Below the pieces are notes generated by a model, which saw only the letters and a list, made by a program, of their open reading frames with translations, was not told the DNA's origin and searched no databases. A program made the position numbers and the translations under genes. Of a stretch of 14,008 bases of DNA, positions 7,665-14,008 are shown piece after piece. Within the stretch, counting starts at the first letter, position 1; each line of letters begins with the position of its first letter. The stretch is from Sherwoodlollariibacterium sp049275655 (lineage in GTDB: Bacteria > Omnitrophota > Gorgyraeia > Gygaellales > Profunditerraquicolaceae), in NCBI GenBank assembly GCA_049275655.1, contig JBASUY010000045.1, positions 1 through 14,008 on the forward strand, read 5' to 3'.

Positions 7665-8268
7665 ATCTATCCACAATCTCCCTGATTCTTTCCTGTGTAT
7701 GATTTTTATCAAGCTCTACCTTAACAACCTTTATCCGCTCGGGCTCTTCTTTTGCTAATCTAAGATAGCCTCTCCTTACGCGCAGATGATAATCTAAGGG
7801 CCTCTTCTCAATCCGGTCAGAAGAACCACTGCGGTAAAGAAGTCCCTTGTTGACCGGTAGGTCTAAAAAAATTGTTAAATCAGGCATAAGGCCAAAAGCA
7901 GCAAATCTTCCTATCTCTTTGATAATTTTTCTATCTATACCTAGCCCGTAACCCTGATAAGCAATGGTAGAATCTAAAAATCTATCGCATATAACAATAG
8001 CCCCCTTTTTAAGGCTTGGCTTAATTACCTGGCCTACTATCTGGGAACGCGCAGCCATATATAAAAGCACTTCGCATTCAGGGAGTATAGAGTTGTTCTT
8101 GGTGTCAAGCAAGATATCGCGTATCTTTTCGCTAATATACGTCCCCCCCGGCTCCCTAAGATAAACAACATCATCTCTCTTTCTTTTTAAGTAATCATAA
8201 AGCATGCGCGACTGCGTACTCTTCCCGCATCCCTCAGACCCCTCAAATGTAATAAATTTACCCCTCAT
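7654..8268 (-). CDS. tmk: Thymidylate kinase
   Basis: Transfers phosphate from ATP to dTMP to give dTDP for DNA synthesis. The 204-residue protein has the P-loop EGSEGCGKST at 9-18, the REPGG loop, and the DRFLDSTIAYQG segment of the substrate site (usually DRYxDS). Its LID region, SSDRIEKRPLDYHLRVR, carries basic residues, while the P-loop position that is basic in type I enzymes is not, which fits the bacterial type II arrangement. Length is normal. The ATG is five bases after the cysS stop, with a modest AGGG at 8279-8282 ten bases upstream as a possible ribosome site. The gene starts the tmk-holB-ricT-metG-tatD group. Confidence 0.96.
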   Translation of the reverse strand: MRGKFITFEGSEGCGKSTQSRMLYDYLKRKRDDVVYLREPGGTYISEKIRDILLDTKNNSILPECEVLLYMAARSQIVGQVIKPSLKKGAIVICDRFLDSTIAYQGYGLGIDRKIIKEIGRFAAFGLMPDLTIFLDLPVNKGLLYRSGSSDRIEKRPLDYHLRVRRGYLRLAKEEPERIKVVKVELDKNHTQERIREIVDRYAF

Positions 8269-8273
8269 TGCAA

Positions 8274-9671
8274 TTAAACCCTACGCCAAACAGTAGAGCC
8301 ATTTTTTAAATCTTCAAGGATTACCCCTTCTTCTTCAAGCTCTTTTCTTATCTTATCCGCTAAAAGATAATCTTTGTCTTTCCTGGCGAAGTCTCTTAAC
8401 CTAATTTGCGCCCTTACCTGTCTATCGGTAACCTTAATCTTTTTTCTTGGCGGTTTTAAACTTAAGCCCAATATCTTAGCCATCTCTAATACTAAAAAAT
8501 ACGCTTCTGCGGCAAGGCCCCTATCCTCGGTATTCTTATTGCCGATACTTACTGCCTCAAAGAGGCAAGAAAACGCTTCAGGGGTGTTAAAATCATCATT
8601 TAACTTCTCAATAAATTTATCTCTTATCTTATTTAATTTGTTAGGCCCTTTACAAAAAAATAAATACCTTTGCCTAAGGCTAGGCTTGGATTTTTTAAGA
8701 AAAGCCAATACCCTCTCTTTAGCCGCCCTTGCCTCTAAAATCTTCTCTTCGGTATAATCTATTGGATGCGAATAATGGGTAAAAAGAAAAAATATCTTAA
8801 GTAGGTCAGAATCGCCATATTTAAGGATAAAATCTTTTATAGTGATAAAGTTTCCGGATGACTTAGACATCTTCTGCCCGTTCATCGTTAATAAGCCGTG
8901 GTGAATCCAATATTTTGCAAAGGGTTTTCCGGTAAAAGATTCTGACTGAGCAATCTCATTTTCATGGTGAGGAAAGATTAAATCCCTGCCTCCGGCGTGA
9001 ATATCTAAAGTTTTGCTCTTTAAAAACGCTTGGCTCATCACCGAACACTCTATATGCCAACCCGGCCTCCCCGGTCCAAAAGGGCTATGCCAATACGGCT
9101 CATTGTCTTTTGGTCCCTTCCATAGGACAAAATCCAAAGAATCCTTTTTTAACTCATTAGCCCCTATACGCTCTGCGCTACGCATCTCTTCTATTGATTG
9201 CCCGGAGAGTTTTCCGTAGCCGTTAAATTTTCTTACATAAAAGTAAACATCATTGCCTGCCTGATAGGCGTATCCTTTTTCAATTAATTTAAGGATATAC
9301 TTAATCATCTTAGGGATACTAGCTGTTGCGCGCGGCTCAAAATCACCCTTTCTTATCTTTAGAGATTTAAGGTCTTTATAGTAGCTTTTTATATATTTAC
9401 CTGCTAACTCCCTCCAGTTTACCTTTAACTCATTAGCGCGGTTGATAATCTTATCGTCAATATCGGTAATATTGCGCACAAACCTTACTTTAAATTTACG
9501 AAACTCTAAGTATCTTCTAATTAAATCAAAAATATAAAGCGAGCGTGCATGCCCGATATGGCTCTCATCATAAACCGTAACCCCGCAGGTATAGATATTT
9601 ACCCTCGGAGACTTAAGGGGAATAAACTCTTCTTTTTTTTTGGTAAGGGAATTATAAATAAAGATAGGCAT
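8274..9671 (-). CDS. cysS: Cysteinyl-tRNA synthetase
   Basis: Class I aminoacyl-tRNA synthetase that charges tRNA-Cys. The 465-residue protein has HIGH at 38-41 and KMSKS at 267-271. Its catalytic zinc ligands are expected at C29 (YTCGVTVYD), C209 (WHIECSVM), and H235 and E239 (FPHHENE), the same set as in the Escherichia coli enzyme. The DALR-type helical domain and the small C-terminal anticodon-binding element ending in VWRRV complete the usual length of about 460. It follows cysE by 20 bases, so cysteine synthesis and cysteine charging genes sit together as in Bacillus. A run of nine A bases on the coding strand falls at codons 11-13. No clear Shine-Dalgarno site precedes the ATG. Confidence 0.97.
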   Translation of the reverse strand: MPIFIYNSLTKKKEEFIPLKSPRVNIYTCGVTVYDESHIGHARSLYIFDLIRRYLEFRKFKVRFVRNITDIDDKIINRANELKVNWRELAGKYIKSYYKDLKSLKIRKGDFEPRATASIPKMIKYILKLIEKGYAYQAGNDVYFYVRKFNGYGKLSGQSIEEMRSAERIGANELKKDSLDFVLWKGPKDNEPYWHSPFGPGRPGWHIECSVMSQAFLKSKTLDIHAGGRDLIFPHHENEIAQSESFTGKPFAKYWIHHGLLTMNGQKMSKSSGNFITIKDFILKYGDSDLLKIFFLFTHYSHPIDYTEEKILEARAAKERVLAFLKKSKPSLRQRYLFFCKGPNKLNKIRDKFIEKLNDDFNTPEAFSCLFEAVSIGNKNTEDRGLAAEAYFLVLEMAKILGLSLKPPRKKIKVTDRQVRAQIRLRDFARKDKDYLLADKIRKELEEEGVILEDLKNGSTVWRRV

Positions 9672-9691
9672 CTTAATCTACCGGATTAAAC

Positions 9692-10372
9692 TTATTTTTT
9701 TTCTAAATTATCTATCCTCTTCTGTAATTCTTCTATCACCTGCTTTATCGGGTCTAAGGCCTGCTTATGGTCAAGGCTTATATCTATCCTCTTCCCGTCT
9801 TGCTTGTTAACCCTCCCCGGGACGCCTACTACCGTAGAGTTAGCAGGGACATCGTCAATCACTACCGCATTTGAACCGATATAAGAATTATCTCCTACCC
9901 TAATATCGCCTAAGACCTTAGCCCCTGCGCCAATAACAACGTTATTGCCTATGGTCGGGTGGCGCTTCCCCTTATAGATTCCCGTACCGCCTAAGGTAAC
10001 GCCTTGATATATCAAAACATCATCCCCGATTACCGTTGTCTCGCCTATAACAACCCCCATCCCATGGTCTATAAAAAAGCGCCTGCCTATTTTAGCGCCG
10101 GGATGTATCTCTATCCCTGTAGCCCAACGGCTAATCTGAGAAATTAGGCGAGCAAAGAAAAAAAGGCGTATTTTAAAAAAAAGATGGGCAAGGCGATAAG
10201 CAGCCAAGGCATGCAAGCCTTGATACAAAAAAAGTATCTCAAAAAAACTCTTTGCCGCGGGGTCTTTTTTCTGGGCGCTACGTATATCCTGATAAAAGAA
10301 TGCTCCGATAACCAACGCCTTAAGAAGAATAAAAAATAAAATTACTAAAAAAATATAAACAAGATTCGCCAT
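9692..10372 (-). CDS. cysE: Serine O-acetyltransferase with an N-terminal membrane segment
   Basis: Acetylates L-serine with acetyl-CoA to O-acetylserine, the first step of cysteine synthesis. The 226-residue protein is of the short SAT type. DIRSAQKKDPAAKS at 29-42 and YQGLHALAAYRLAH at 50-63 form the helical entry. They are followed by a left-handed beta-helix of hexapeptide repeats (IHPGAKIG, IDHGMGVVIGETTVIG, YQGVTLGGTG) with the catalytic-type histidines H90 and H103. The C-terminus is a short charged helix, possibly coiled coil. Residues about 4-27 are a hydrophobic stretch that looks like a membrane anchor ahead of the usual family start. The ATG is backed by a strong GGAGG, and no later ATG precedes the catalytic region, so this segment is probably real. 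It follows ispF by 18 bases and precedes cysS. Confidence 0.93.
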   Translation of the reverse strand: MANLVYIFLVILFFILLKALVIGAFFYQDIRSAQKKDPAAKSFFEILFLYQGLHALAAYRLAHLFFKIRLFFFARLISQISRWATGIEIHPGAKIGRRFFIDHGMGVVIGETTVIGDDVLIYQGVTLGGTGIYKGKRHPTIGNNVVIGAGAKVLGDIRVGDNSYIGSNAVVIDDVPANSTVVGVPGRVNKQDGKRIDISLDHKQALDPIKQVIEELQKRIDNLEKK

Positions 10373-10380
10373 GAAATCAG

Positions 10381-10385
10381 CCTCC
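10381..10385 (-). promoter_or_regulatory. Strong Shine-Dalgarno site for cysE
   Basis: GGAGG lies eight bases before the ATG at 10372, in the 18-base gap after ispF. It decides the start and therefore keeps the hydrophobic N-terminal segment in the serine acetyltransferase. Confidence 0.8.
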
Positions 10386-10390
10386 GTATT

Positions 10391-10873
10391 TTAAGAGAAA
10401 GAAACCTTTTTAAGCAAAGATACCGCATAACAGGCTATCGCCTCTCTCTTCCCAATCTCTCCTAAGCCTTCATTAGTCTTTGCTTTAATGTTTACGCAAT
10501 CTTTATCAACTTTAAGTATCTTAGCGATATTCTCCTGAATCTTTTTTTTAAAGCAAGAGAGGTTTGGCTCTTGCGCTACTAAAACCGTATCAATGTTAGA
10601 TATACTATACCCTTTTTTTTCAACAAGGCCTAAAACAATTTTAAGCAATTCTACGCTGGATATGCCACAATATTTAGGATCGGTATCAGGGAAATGCTCC
10701 CCTATATCTACTTCTCCTATCGCGCCTAAGAGGCTATCGCAAATAGCATGAAGAAGGACATCTGCGTCAGAATGCCCGTCTAGCCCTTTTAGATAAGGTA
10801 TCTCTATTCCTCCTATAAAAAGCCTACGGCCTTCAACTAAACGATGCAAATCATACCCTATGCCAATCTTCAT
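10391..10873 (-). CDS. ispF: 2-C-methyl-D-erythritol 2,4-cyclodiphosphate synthase
   Basis: Converts CDP-methylerythritol 2-phosphate to methylerythritol cyclodiphosphate with release of CMP, in the MEP isoprenoid pathway. The 160-residue protein has the zinc ligands in GIGYDLH (D8, H10) and H42, the GLDGHSDADVLLHA segment at 30-43, the DIGEHFPDTDP loop, and the C-terminal KTNEGLGEIGKREAIA motif of the CDP site. Length is typical. The ATG overlaps the ispD stop as ATGA. An AAAGGG at 10883-10888, nine bases upstream, is a fair ribosome site. It is adjacent to ispD, which makes the precursor two steps earlier. The intermediate kinase IspE is not in the window. Confidence 0.97.
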   Translation of the reverse strand: MKIGIGYDLHRLVEGRRLFIGGIEIPYLKGLDGHSDADVLLHAICDSLLGAIGEVDIGEHFPDTDPKYCGISSVELLKIVLGLVEKKGYSISNIDTVLVAQEPNLSCFKKKIQENIAKILKVDKDCVNIKAKTNEGLGEIGKREAIACYAVSLLKKVSFS

Positions 10874-11544
10874 AATAAATTACCCTTTAAAATAGCTTCG
10901 GCAAAAAAAATATCTTCAAATGTAGTTATCTTCAGGTTAGAATAAGAGCCTAAAACTACCACAGGCTTTATCCCCATCTTTTCTACTAAAACCGCATCAT
11001 CCGTAGCATAACCTAATTTATTCTTGTAGGCTTTTAGGATAATTTCTTTTTTAAATACCTGCGGGGTCTGGATCTCCCAGATATCTTCCCTTTTTAATGT
11101 CCTAACCACAAACCCTTTAGAGACCTCTTTTACTGTATATTTTAAAGGCACACCTACTACTGCCGCTCCTCTCTTCTTTGCGGCAAGTATTGAATCCGTT
11201 ATAATCTTGCTATTGATAAACGGACGGGCAGCATCATGAATTACAACCAGGCTTGTTTTTAAGGATAGCTCCTTTAATCCGCTAGATACAGAATCCTTGC
11301 GCTCCTTACCGCCTAAGATAACCTTAGAAACCTTATTAATCCTATACCCCTTGATAAGGCGCTTTATCTTACTTAAGGTTTCAAGGGAAGAAACTACTAT
11401 AATCTCATCAATTTTAGGATGCCTGCTTAAAGCTAATAAAGAATAATAAATAACCGGTTTACCGCATATCTTAAAAAGTACCTTATTCCTCCCCTTAATA
11501 AACCTTAAACTTTTGCCGGCAGCTAAAAGAATAGCAGTTACCAT
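10870..11544 (-). CDS. ispD: 2-C-methyl-D-erythritol 4-phosphate cytidylyltransferase
   Basis: Joins CTP and methylerythritol 4-phosphate to CDP-methylerythritol in the MEP pathway. The 224-residue protein has a nucleotidyltransferase fold. Its opening LLAAGKSLRF at 6-15 carries R14, and K21 is in NKVLFK; these correspond to the conserved Arg and Lys of the CTP site. GGKERKDSVSSGL at 78-90 and VIHDAARPF at 101-109 (metal-binding D104) follow, then TPQVFKKE and TDDAVLVEKMG. Length is normal. The ATG is six bases after the yacL stop. No good Shine-Dalgarno site is visible. The ispD-ispF pair next to radA and yacL is the Firmicutes arrangement. Confidence 0.97.
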   Translation of the reverse strand: MVTAILLAAGKSLRFIKGRNKVLFKICGKPVIYYSLLALSRHPKIDEIIVVSSLETLSKIKRLIKGYRINKVSKVILGGKERKDSVSSGLKELSLKTSLVVIHDAARPFINSKIITDSILAAKKRGAAVVGVPLKYTVKEVSKGFVVRTLKREDIWEIQTPQVFKKEIILKAYKNKLGYATDDAVLVEKMGIKPVVVLGSYSNLKITTFEDIFFAEAILKGNLL

Positions 11545-11550
11545 AGGTGC

Positions 11551-12516
11551 TTAACGGTTTAACTTGGTAAATATCATCCTACCTGCTTGGGTCTGCAGGA
11601 CTGAGGTAACTGAAACCCTAACTTCTTGCCCAATTAGCCTTCTGGCATCCTCCACCACTACCATAGTCCCATCATCAAGGTACCCAACTGCCTGATTGTG
11701 CTCCTTGCCTTCCTTAATAAGTTTAACCGGCATAACTTCCCCTGGAAATACAAGAGATTTTAAGGCATTGGCAAGTTCATTAATATTTAAGACCTTAATC
11801 CCCTGAATAGTAGCAACACGATTTAAGTTAAAATCAACAGTAAGTATCTTTGCCTCTAAAAGCTTAGCCAACCTTACAAGCTTACTATCAACCTCCGTAA
11901 TTTCAGGAAAATCATCGTCATTTACGCTTATATCTAACCCGGACTCTTTTTGGACGGTATTTAATATCTCTAAACCCCTTCTACCTCTCTGTCGTTTAAG
12001 CGGGTCTGTTGAATCTGCTATCTGTTGAAGTTCCCGCAAAACAAATTTTGGGACAACTATCTTTCCGCTTAAAAACCTAGTTTTAAATATATCCACTATC
12101 CTTCCGTCAATAATTGCGCTGGTATCTAAAATAGTCAACTCTTCTGATTGGCCCTGCCCCCTTAAGCGAACATAAGGTATAATAATATTAAACTCATCCT
12201 TACCGCGTAAGGCCATAACCATCCCTAAATAACAAAAGACTAATGTTAAGGTAACCCGAATAGAGGAGACTGTTTCTAAAGATAAGGCAGTCAAACTAAA
12301 GGCATCTCCGACTAACTTAGCCATAATCAAGCCTAAGATCAGCCCAAAGACAGAACTAGAAAGCCCCCTGACAGATACTTTGCGCAAACCAATCTCTAAA
12401 AAAATCATCACCAAAGCAGCTAATGCGCCAACAAGAGCACCTAAAAAGCCCGCTGCCTGATAACCGACAATCATACTACCGACTAAAAAAAGAATACGCG
12501 CTAATAATAAATTCAT
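11551..12516 (-). CDS. yacL: Membrane PIN-TRAM domain protein, YacL family
   Basis: Integral membrane protein with a cytoplasmic putative nuclease module; the biological role of the family is not settled. In the 321 residues there are four likely membrane segments at about 3-19, 22-44, 53-70 and 84-103, then a PIN domain. The PIN acidic residues are visible: D131 in LDTSAIIDGRI, with D137, then E162 in VLRELQQIAD, D210 in VDSKLVRLA and D228 in TVDFNLN. A C-terminal TRAM domain (about 255-315), a predicted RNA-binding beta barrel, ends the protein. The PIN residues look complete, so RNase activity is possible but not shown. The ATG overlaps the radA stop as ATGA and has a strong AGGAGG six bases upstream. 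The gene follows radA as in Bacillus, but without disA between them. Confidence 0.95.
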   Translation of the reverse strand: MNLLLARILFLVGSMIVGYQAAGFLGALVGALAALVMIFLEIGLRKVSVRGLSSSVFGLILGLIMAKLVGDAFSLTALSLETVSSIRVTLTLVFCYLGMVMALRGKDEFNIIIPYVRLRGQGQSEELTILDTSAIIDGRIVDIFKTRFLSGKIVVPKFVLRELQQIADSTDPLKRQRGRRGLEILNTVQKESGLDISVNDDDFPEITEVDSKLVRLAKLLEAKILTVDFNLNRVATIQGIKVLNINELANALKSLVFPGEVMPVKLIKEGKEHNQAVGYLDDGTMVVVEDARRLIGQEVRVSVTSVLQTQAGRMIFTKLNR

Positions 12517-13889
12517 CTCTTCCCTCCTAACCCTGCCTCTAACCCTTCTTTTAAGGTAGAGACCGGTATTATCTTTATGCCGCCCTTATAATCCTTAAAA
12601 CTCTTATAGTTATTTTTAGGGATTATCGCATACTTAAAGCCTAATTTTTCCGCTTCATTTATACGCAACCCCGGCTGAGAGATACTGCGAATCTCCCCTG
12701 CCAAACCAACCTCACCTAAAATAACCGTATCAGGAATGACCTCCTCTGCCTTAAATGCAGATGCTACTGCTGTAGCTACGGCAAGGTCGGCTGTGGGGTC
12801 CTCTATCTTAATCCCCCCTGCCACATTTACAAAGATATCTTCCGCCTCAAGGGCTAAGCCTATGCGTTTTTCAAGGACCGCTACCAAAAGGCTCAAGCGG
12901 TTAAAATCAAACCCTTGAGAACGCCTCCTTGCATAGCCAAAACTTGACCTACTGACTAAAGACTGTATCTCAACCAAGAGTGGCCTTGAACCCTCTAAGA
13001 CCGAGGTAACTACTGAGCCGGATACATCCTTAGGCCTTTCAGATAAAAATATCTCCGACGGATTTTTAACTTCTATTAAACCTTGGTTACTCATCTCAAA
13101 AACACCTATCTCATTAGTAGAACCAAACCTATTCTTTACCGCGCGTAAGATTCTATAAATTGAAAACCTATCTCCCTCAAAATAAAGCACGGTATCTACT
13201 ATATGCTCTAAGAGGCGCGGGCCGGCAAGTGTCCCTTCCTTGGTAACATGTCCGATAATAAATATTGATGTCTGTGTAGCCTTGGCTAATTGTGTAAGCA
13301 TCCCCGCGCACTCCCTAACTTGGCTTACACTTCCAGCAGAAGAGCTAACCTGCGGGTCAAAGATAACCTGTATTGAATCAATAAAGACTACATCGGGCTT
13401 TAATTTTTTAATATACTCTAAAATAACAGAGACATCTGTTTGGCTAACTATATAAAGTCCGTCGGAATCATGCGCCCCAAGCCGCTTTGCCCTTAACTTA
13501 GTCTGTTGGACCGACTCCTCCCCGCTTACATAAAGTACCTTGATACCCTTACGGGTTAATTGATTGGAGAGCTGCAAGGATATCGTAGATTTACCTACCC
13601 CCGGGTCTCCGCCAATTAAGATAACCGACCCCCCGACAACCCCTCCCCCTAAAACCCTATCCAATTCAATTATCCCCGAATTTATCCTCTCTTCATCTTT
13701 GACTTCTACATCTTTTAATAATACCGGTTCATCTTTATAAAACGTCAAGCGCCGGGAAGTTTTAGAAGAAGGAGGGGAATAATCCTCTTCAAGAAAAGAA
13801 TTCCATGCTTGACAATCAGGGCACTTGCCCAACCATTTAAGGGACTGATACCCGCACTTTTGGCAACTAAAAATAGTCTTTACTTTCAT
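12513..13889 (-). CDS. radA: DNA repair protein RadA (Sms)
   Basis: RecA-like motor that drives branch migration of recombination intermediates. The 458-residue protein has an N-terminal zinc finger (C9, C12, C23, C26). The RecA-type core has Walker A GDPGVGKS at 94-101, a Walker B segment VVFIDS at 167-172, and the RadA-specific KNRFG at 252-256. The C-terminal third is the Lon-protease-like domain, without evidence of peptidase function. Length is standard (about 455). It is the first complete gene of the run, 37 bases after the stop of the upstream partial gene. An AAGG sits only two bases before the ATG, too close to be a normal ribosome site. A weak -10-like box is noted separately. Confidence 0.97.
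   Translation of the reverse strand: MKVKTIFSCQKCGYQSLKWLGKCPDCQAWNSFLEEDYSPPSSKTSRRLTFYKDEPVLLKDVEVKDEERINSGIIELDRVLGGGVVGGSVILIGGDPGVGKSTISLQLSNQLTRKGIKVLYVSGEESVQQTKLRAKRLGAHDSDGLYIVSQTDVSVILEYIKKLKPDVVFIDSIQVIFDPQVSSSAGSVSQVRECAGMLTQLAKATQTSIFIIGHVTKEGTLAGPRLLEHIVDTVLYFEGDRFSIYRILRAVKNRFGSTNEIGVFEMSNQGLIEVKNPSEIFLSERPKDVSGSVVTSVLEGSRPLLVEIQSLVSRSSFGYARRRSQGFDFNRLSLLVAVLEKRIGLALEAEDIFVNVAGGIKIEDPTADLAVATAVASAFKAEEVIPDTVILGEVGLAGEIRSISQPGLRINEAEKLGFKYAIIPKNNYKSFKDYKGGIKIIPVSTLKEGLEAGLGGKR
12523..12528 (-). promoter_or_regulatory. Strong Shine-Dalgarno site for the yacL-type gene
   Basis: AGGAGG lies six bases before the ATG at 12516 and sits inside the last codons of radA (Gly-Gly-Lys-Arg-stop). 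It supports the start chosen and shows that this organism uses canonical ribosome sites in at least some genes. Confidence 0.85.
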
Positions 13890-13910
13890 AACCTTAAGCT
13901 TCTCAATAAA

Positions 13911-13916
13911 ATTATA
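13911..13916 (-). promoter_or_regulatory. Possible -10 box in the short gap before radA
   Basis: The 37-base gap between the partial upstream gene and radA contains a perfect TATAAT on the minus strand, 21 bases before the radA ATG. I see no good -35 hexamer at 16-18 bases upstream. In AT-rich DNA such a box is expected by chance, so a local promoter is only a possibility. Confidence 0.22.
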
Positions 13917-13926
13917 AATGAAAAGG

Positions 13927-14008
13927 TTATTTTTTCTCCTTCGTCTTCCAGATTAACTTCCAAGGGTTTTTCCTTAAATCAGTTACTAAGGCATTAAGTT
14001 GATTATAC
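13927..14008 (-). CDS. C-terminal tail of a probable MCE/MlaD-family protein (cut by the window edge)
   Basis: The last 26 codons of a gene enter from the right edge and stop with TAA at 13929-13927. The peptide contains LNALVTDLRKNPWKLIWK. The form LRxNPWxLxxK followed by a short lysine-rich end resembles what I recall for MlaD/MCE substrate-binding proteins of ABC lipid transporters. In diderms these are anchored in the inner membrane and move phospholipids between the two membranes. This is recognition of a short tail, not of a domain, so the assignment is tentative. The frame is open from the edge to the stop and lies upstream of radA on the same strand. Confidence 0.5.
   Translation of the reverse strand, partial: YNQLNALVTDLRKNPWKLIWKTKEKK

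Noticed and set aside
8374..8757. Open frame of 127 codons on the plus strand inside cysS
   Set aside because: It is opposite the C-terminal domain of cysteinyl-tRNA synthetase, with a leucine- and serine-rich composition typical of antisense shadows and no supporting signals.
10613..10620. Run of eight T inside ispF considered as an intrinsic terminator tail
   Set aside because: On the transcribed minus strand it is an A run, and no stable hairpin precedes it. It encodes lysines in an intact gene.
13890..13928. Six-base inverted repeat AACCTT...AAGGTT in the gap before radA, considered as a terminator or operator
   Set aside because: The arms are only six bases, AT-rich and separated by 27 bases, with no U-tract after the second arm. 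It is likely chance.

Overview
The window is a single block of bacterial housekeeping genes, all on the minus strand, so transcription runs from the right edge to the left. It holds 14 complete protein genes plus a truncated gene at each end. Neighbours overlap by up to 20 bases or are separated by at most 20 bases, except for a 37-base gap before radA. There is no stretch of 300 bases without a gene. I see no RNA gene, insertion sequence, CRISPR array or convincing internal terminator.

In transcription order the layout is: tail of a probable MCE/MlaD-type protein (right edge); radA, a yacL-type PIN-TRAM membrane protein, ispD, ispF, cysE, cysS; then tmk, holB, a ricT/PSP1 protein, metG, tatD; then mtnA; then thiL, tsaE, tsaB; then the first 201 codons of alr (cut by the left edge). 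Three of these groups match gene orders known from Bacillus subtilis: radA-disA-yacL-ispD-ispF-gltX-cysE-cysS, tmk-...-holB-yaaT-...-metS-yabD, and thiL-ydiB-ydiC. Here they are joined head to tail, without disA, gltX and several small genes.

The functions are core metabolism and information processing: recombination repair (RadA), isoprenoid precursors (IspD, IspF), cysteine synthesis and cysteinyl-tRNA (CysE, CysS), dTTP supply and clamp loading (Tmk, HolB), methionyl-tRNA (MetG), methylthioribose-1-phosphate isomerisation (MtnA), thiamine diphosphate (ThiL), the tRNA t6A modification (TsaE, TsaB) and D-alanine for peptidoglycan (Alr).

The organism is a bacterium with AT-rich, lysine-rich genes and Firmicutes-like gene order. 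If the MlaD reading of the right-edge tail is correct, it has an outer membrane. That mix suits an uncultured diderm phylum such as Omnitrophota, but this is inference from gene order and style; no marker here proves it. The genes all belong to recognised families and I did not find a new biological system. The points most worth a second look are the membrane-anchored serine acetyltransferase, the fused module order, the short MetRS, the stand-alone mtnA, and the scarcity of Shine-Dalgarno sites.
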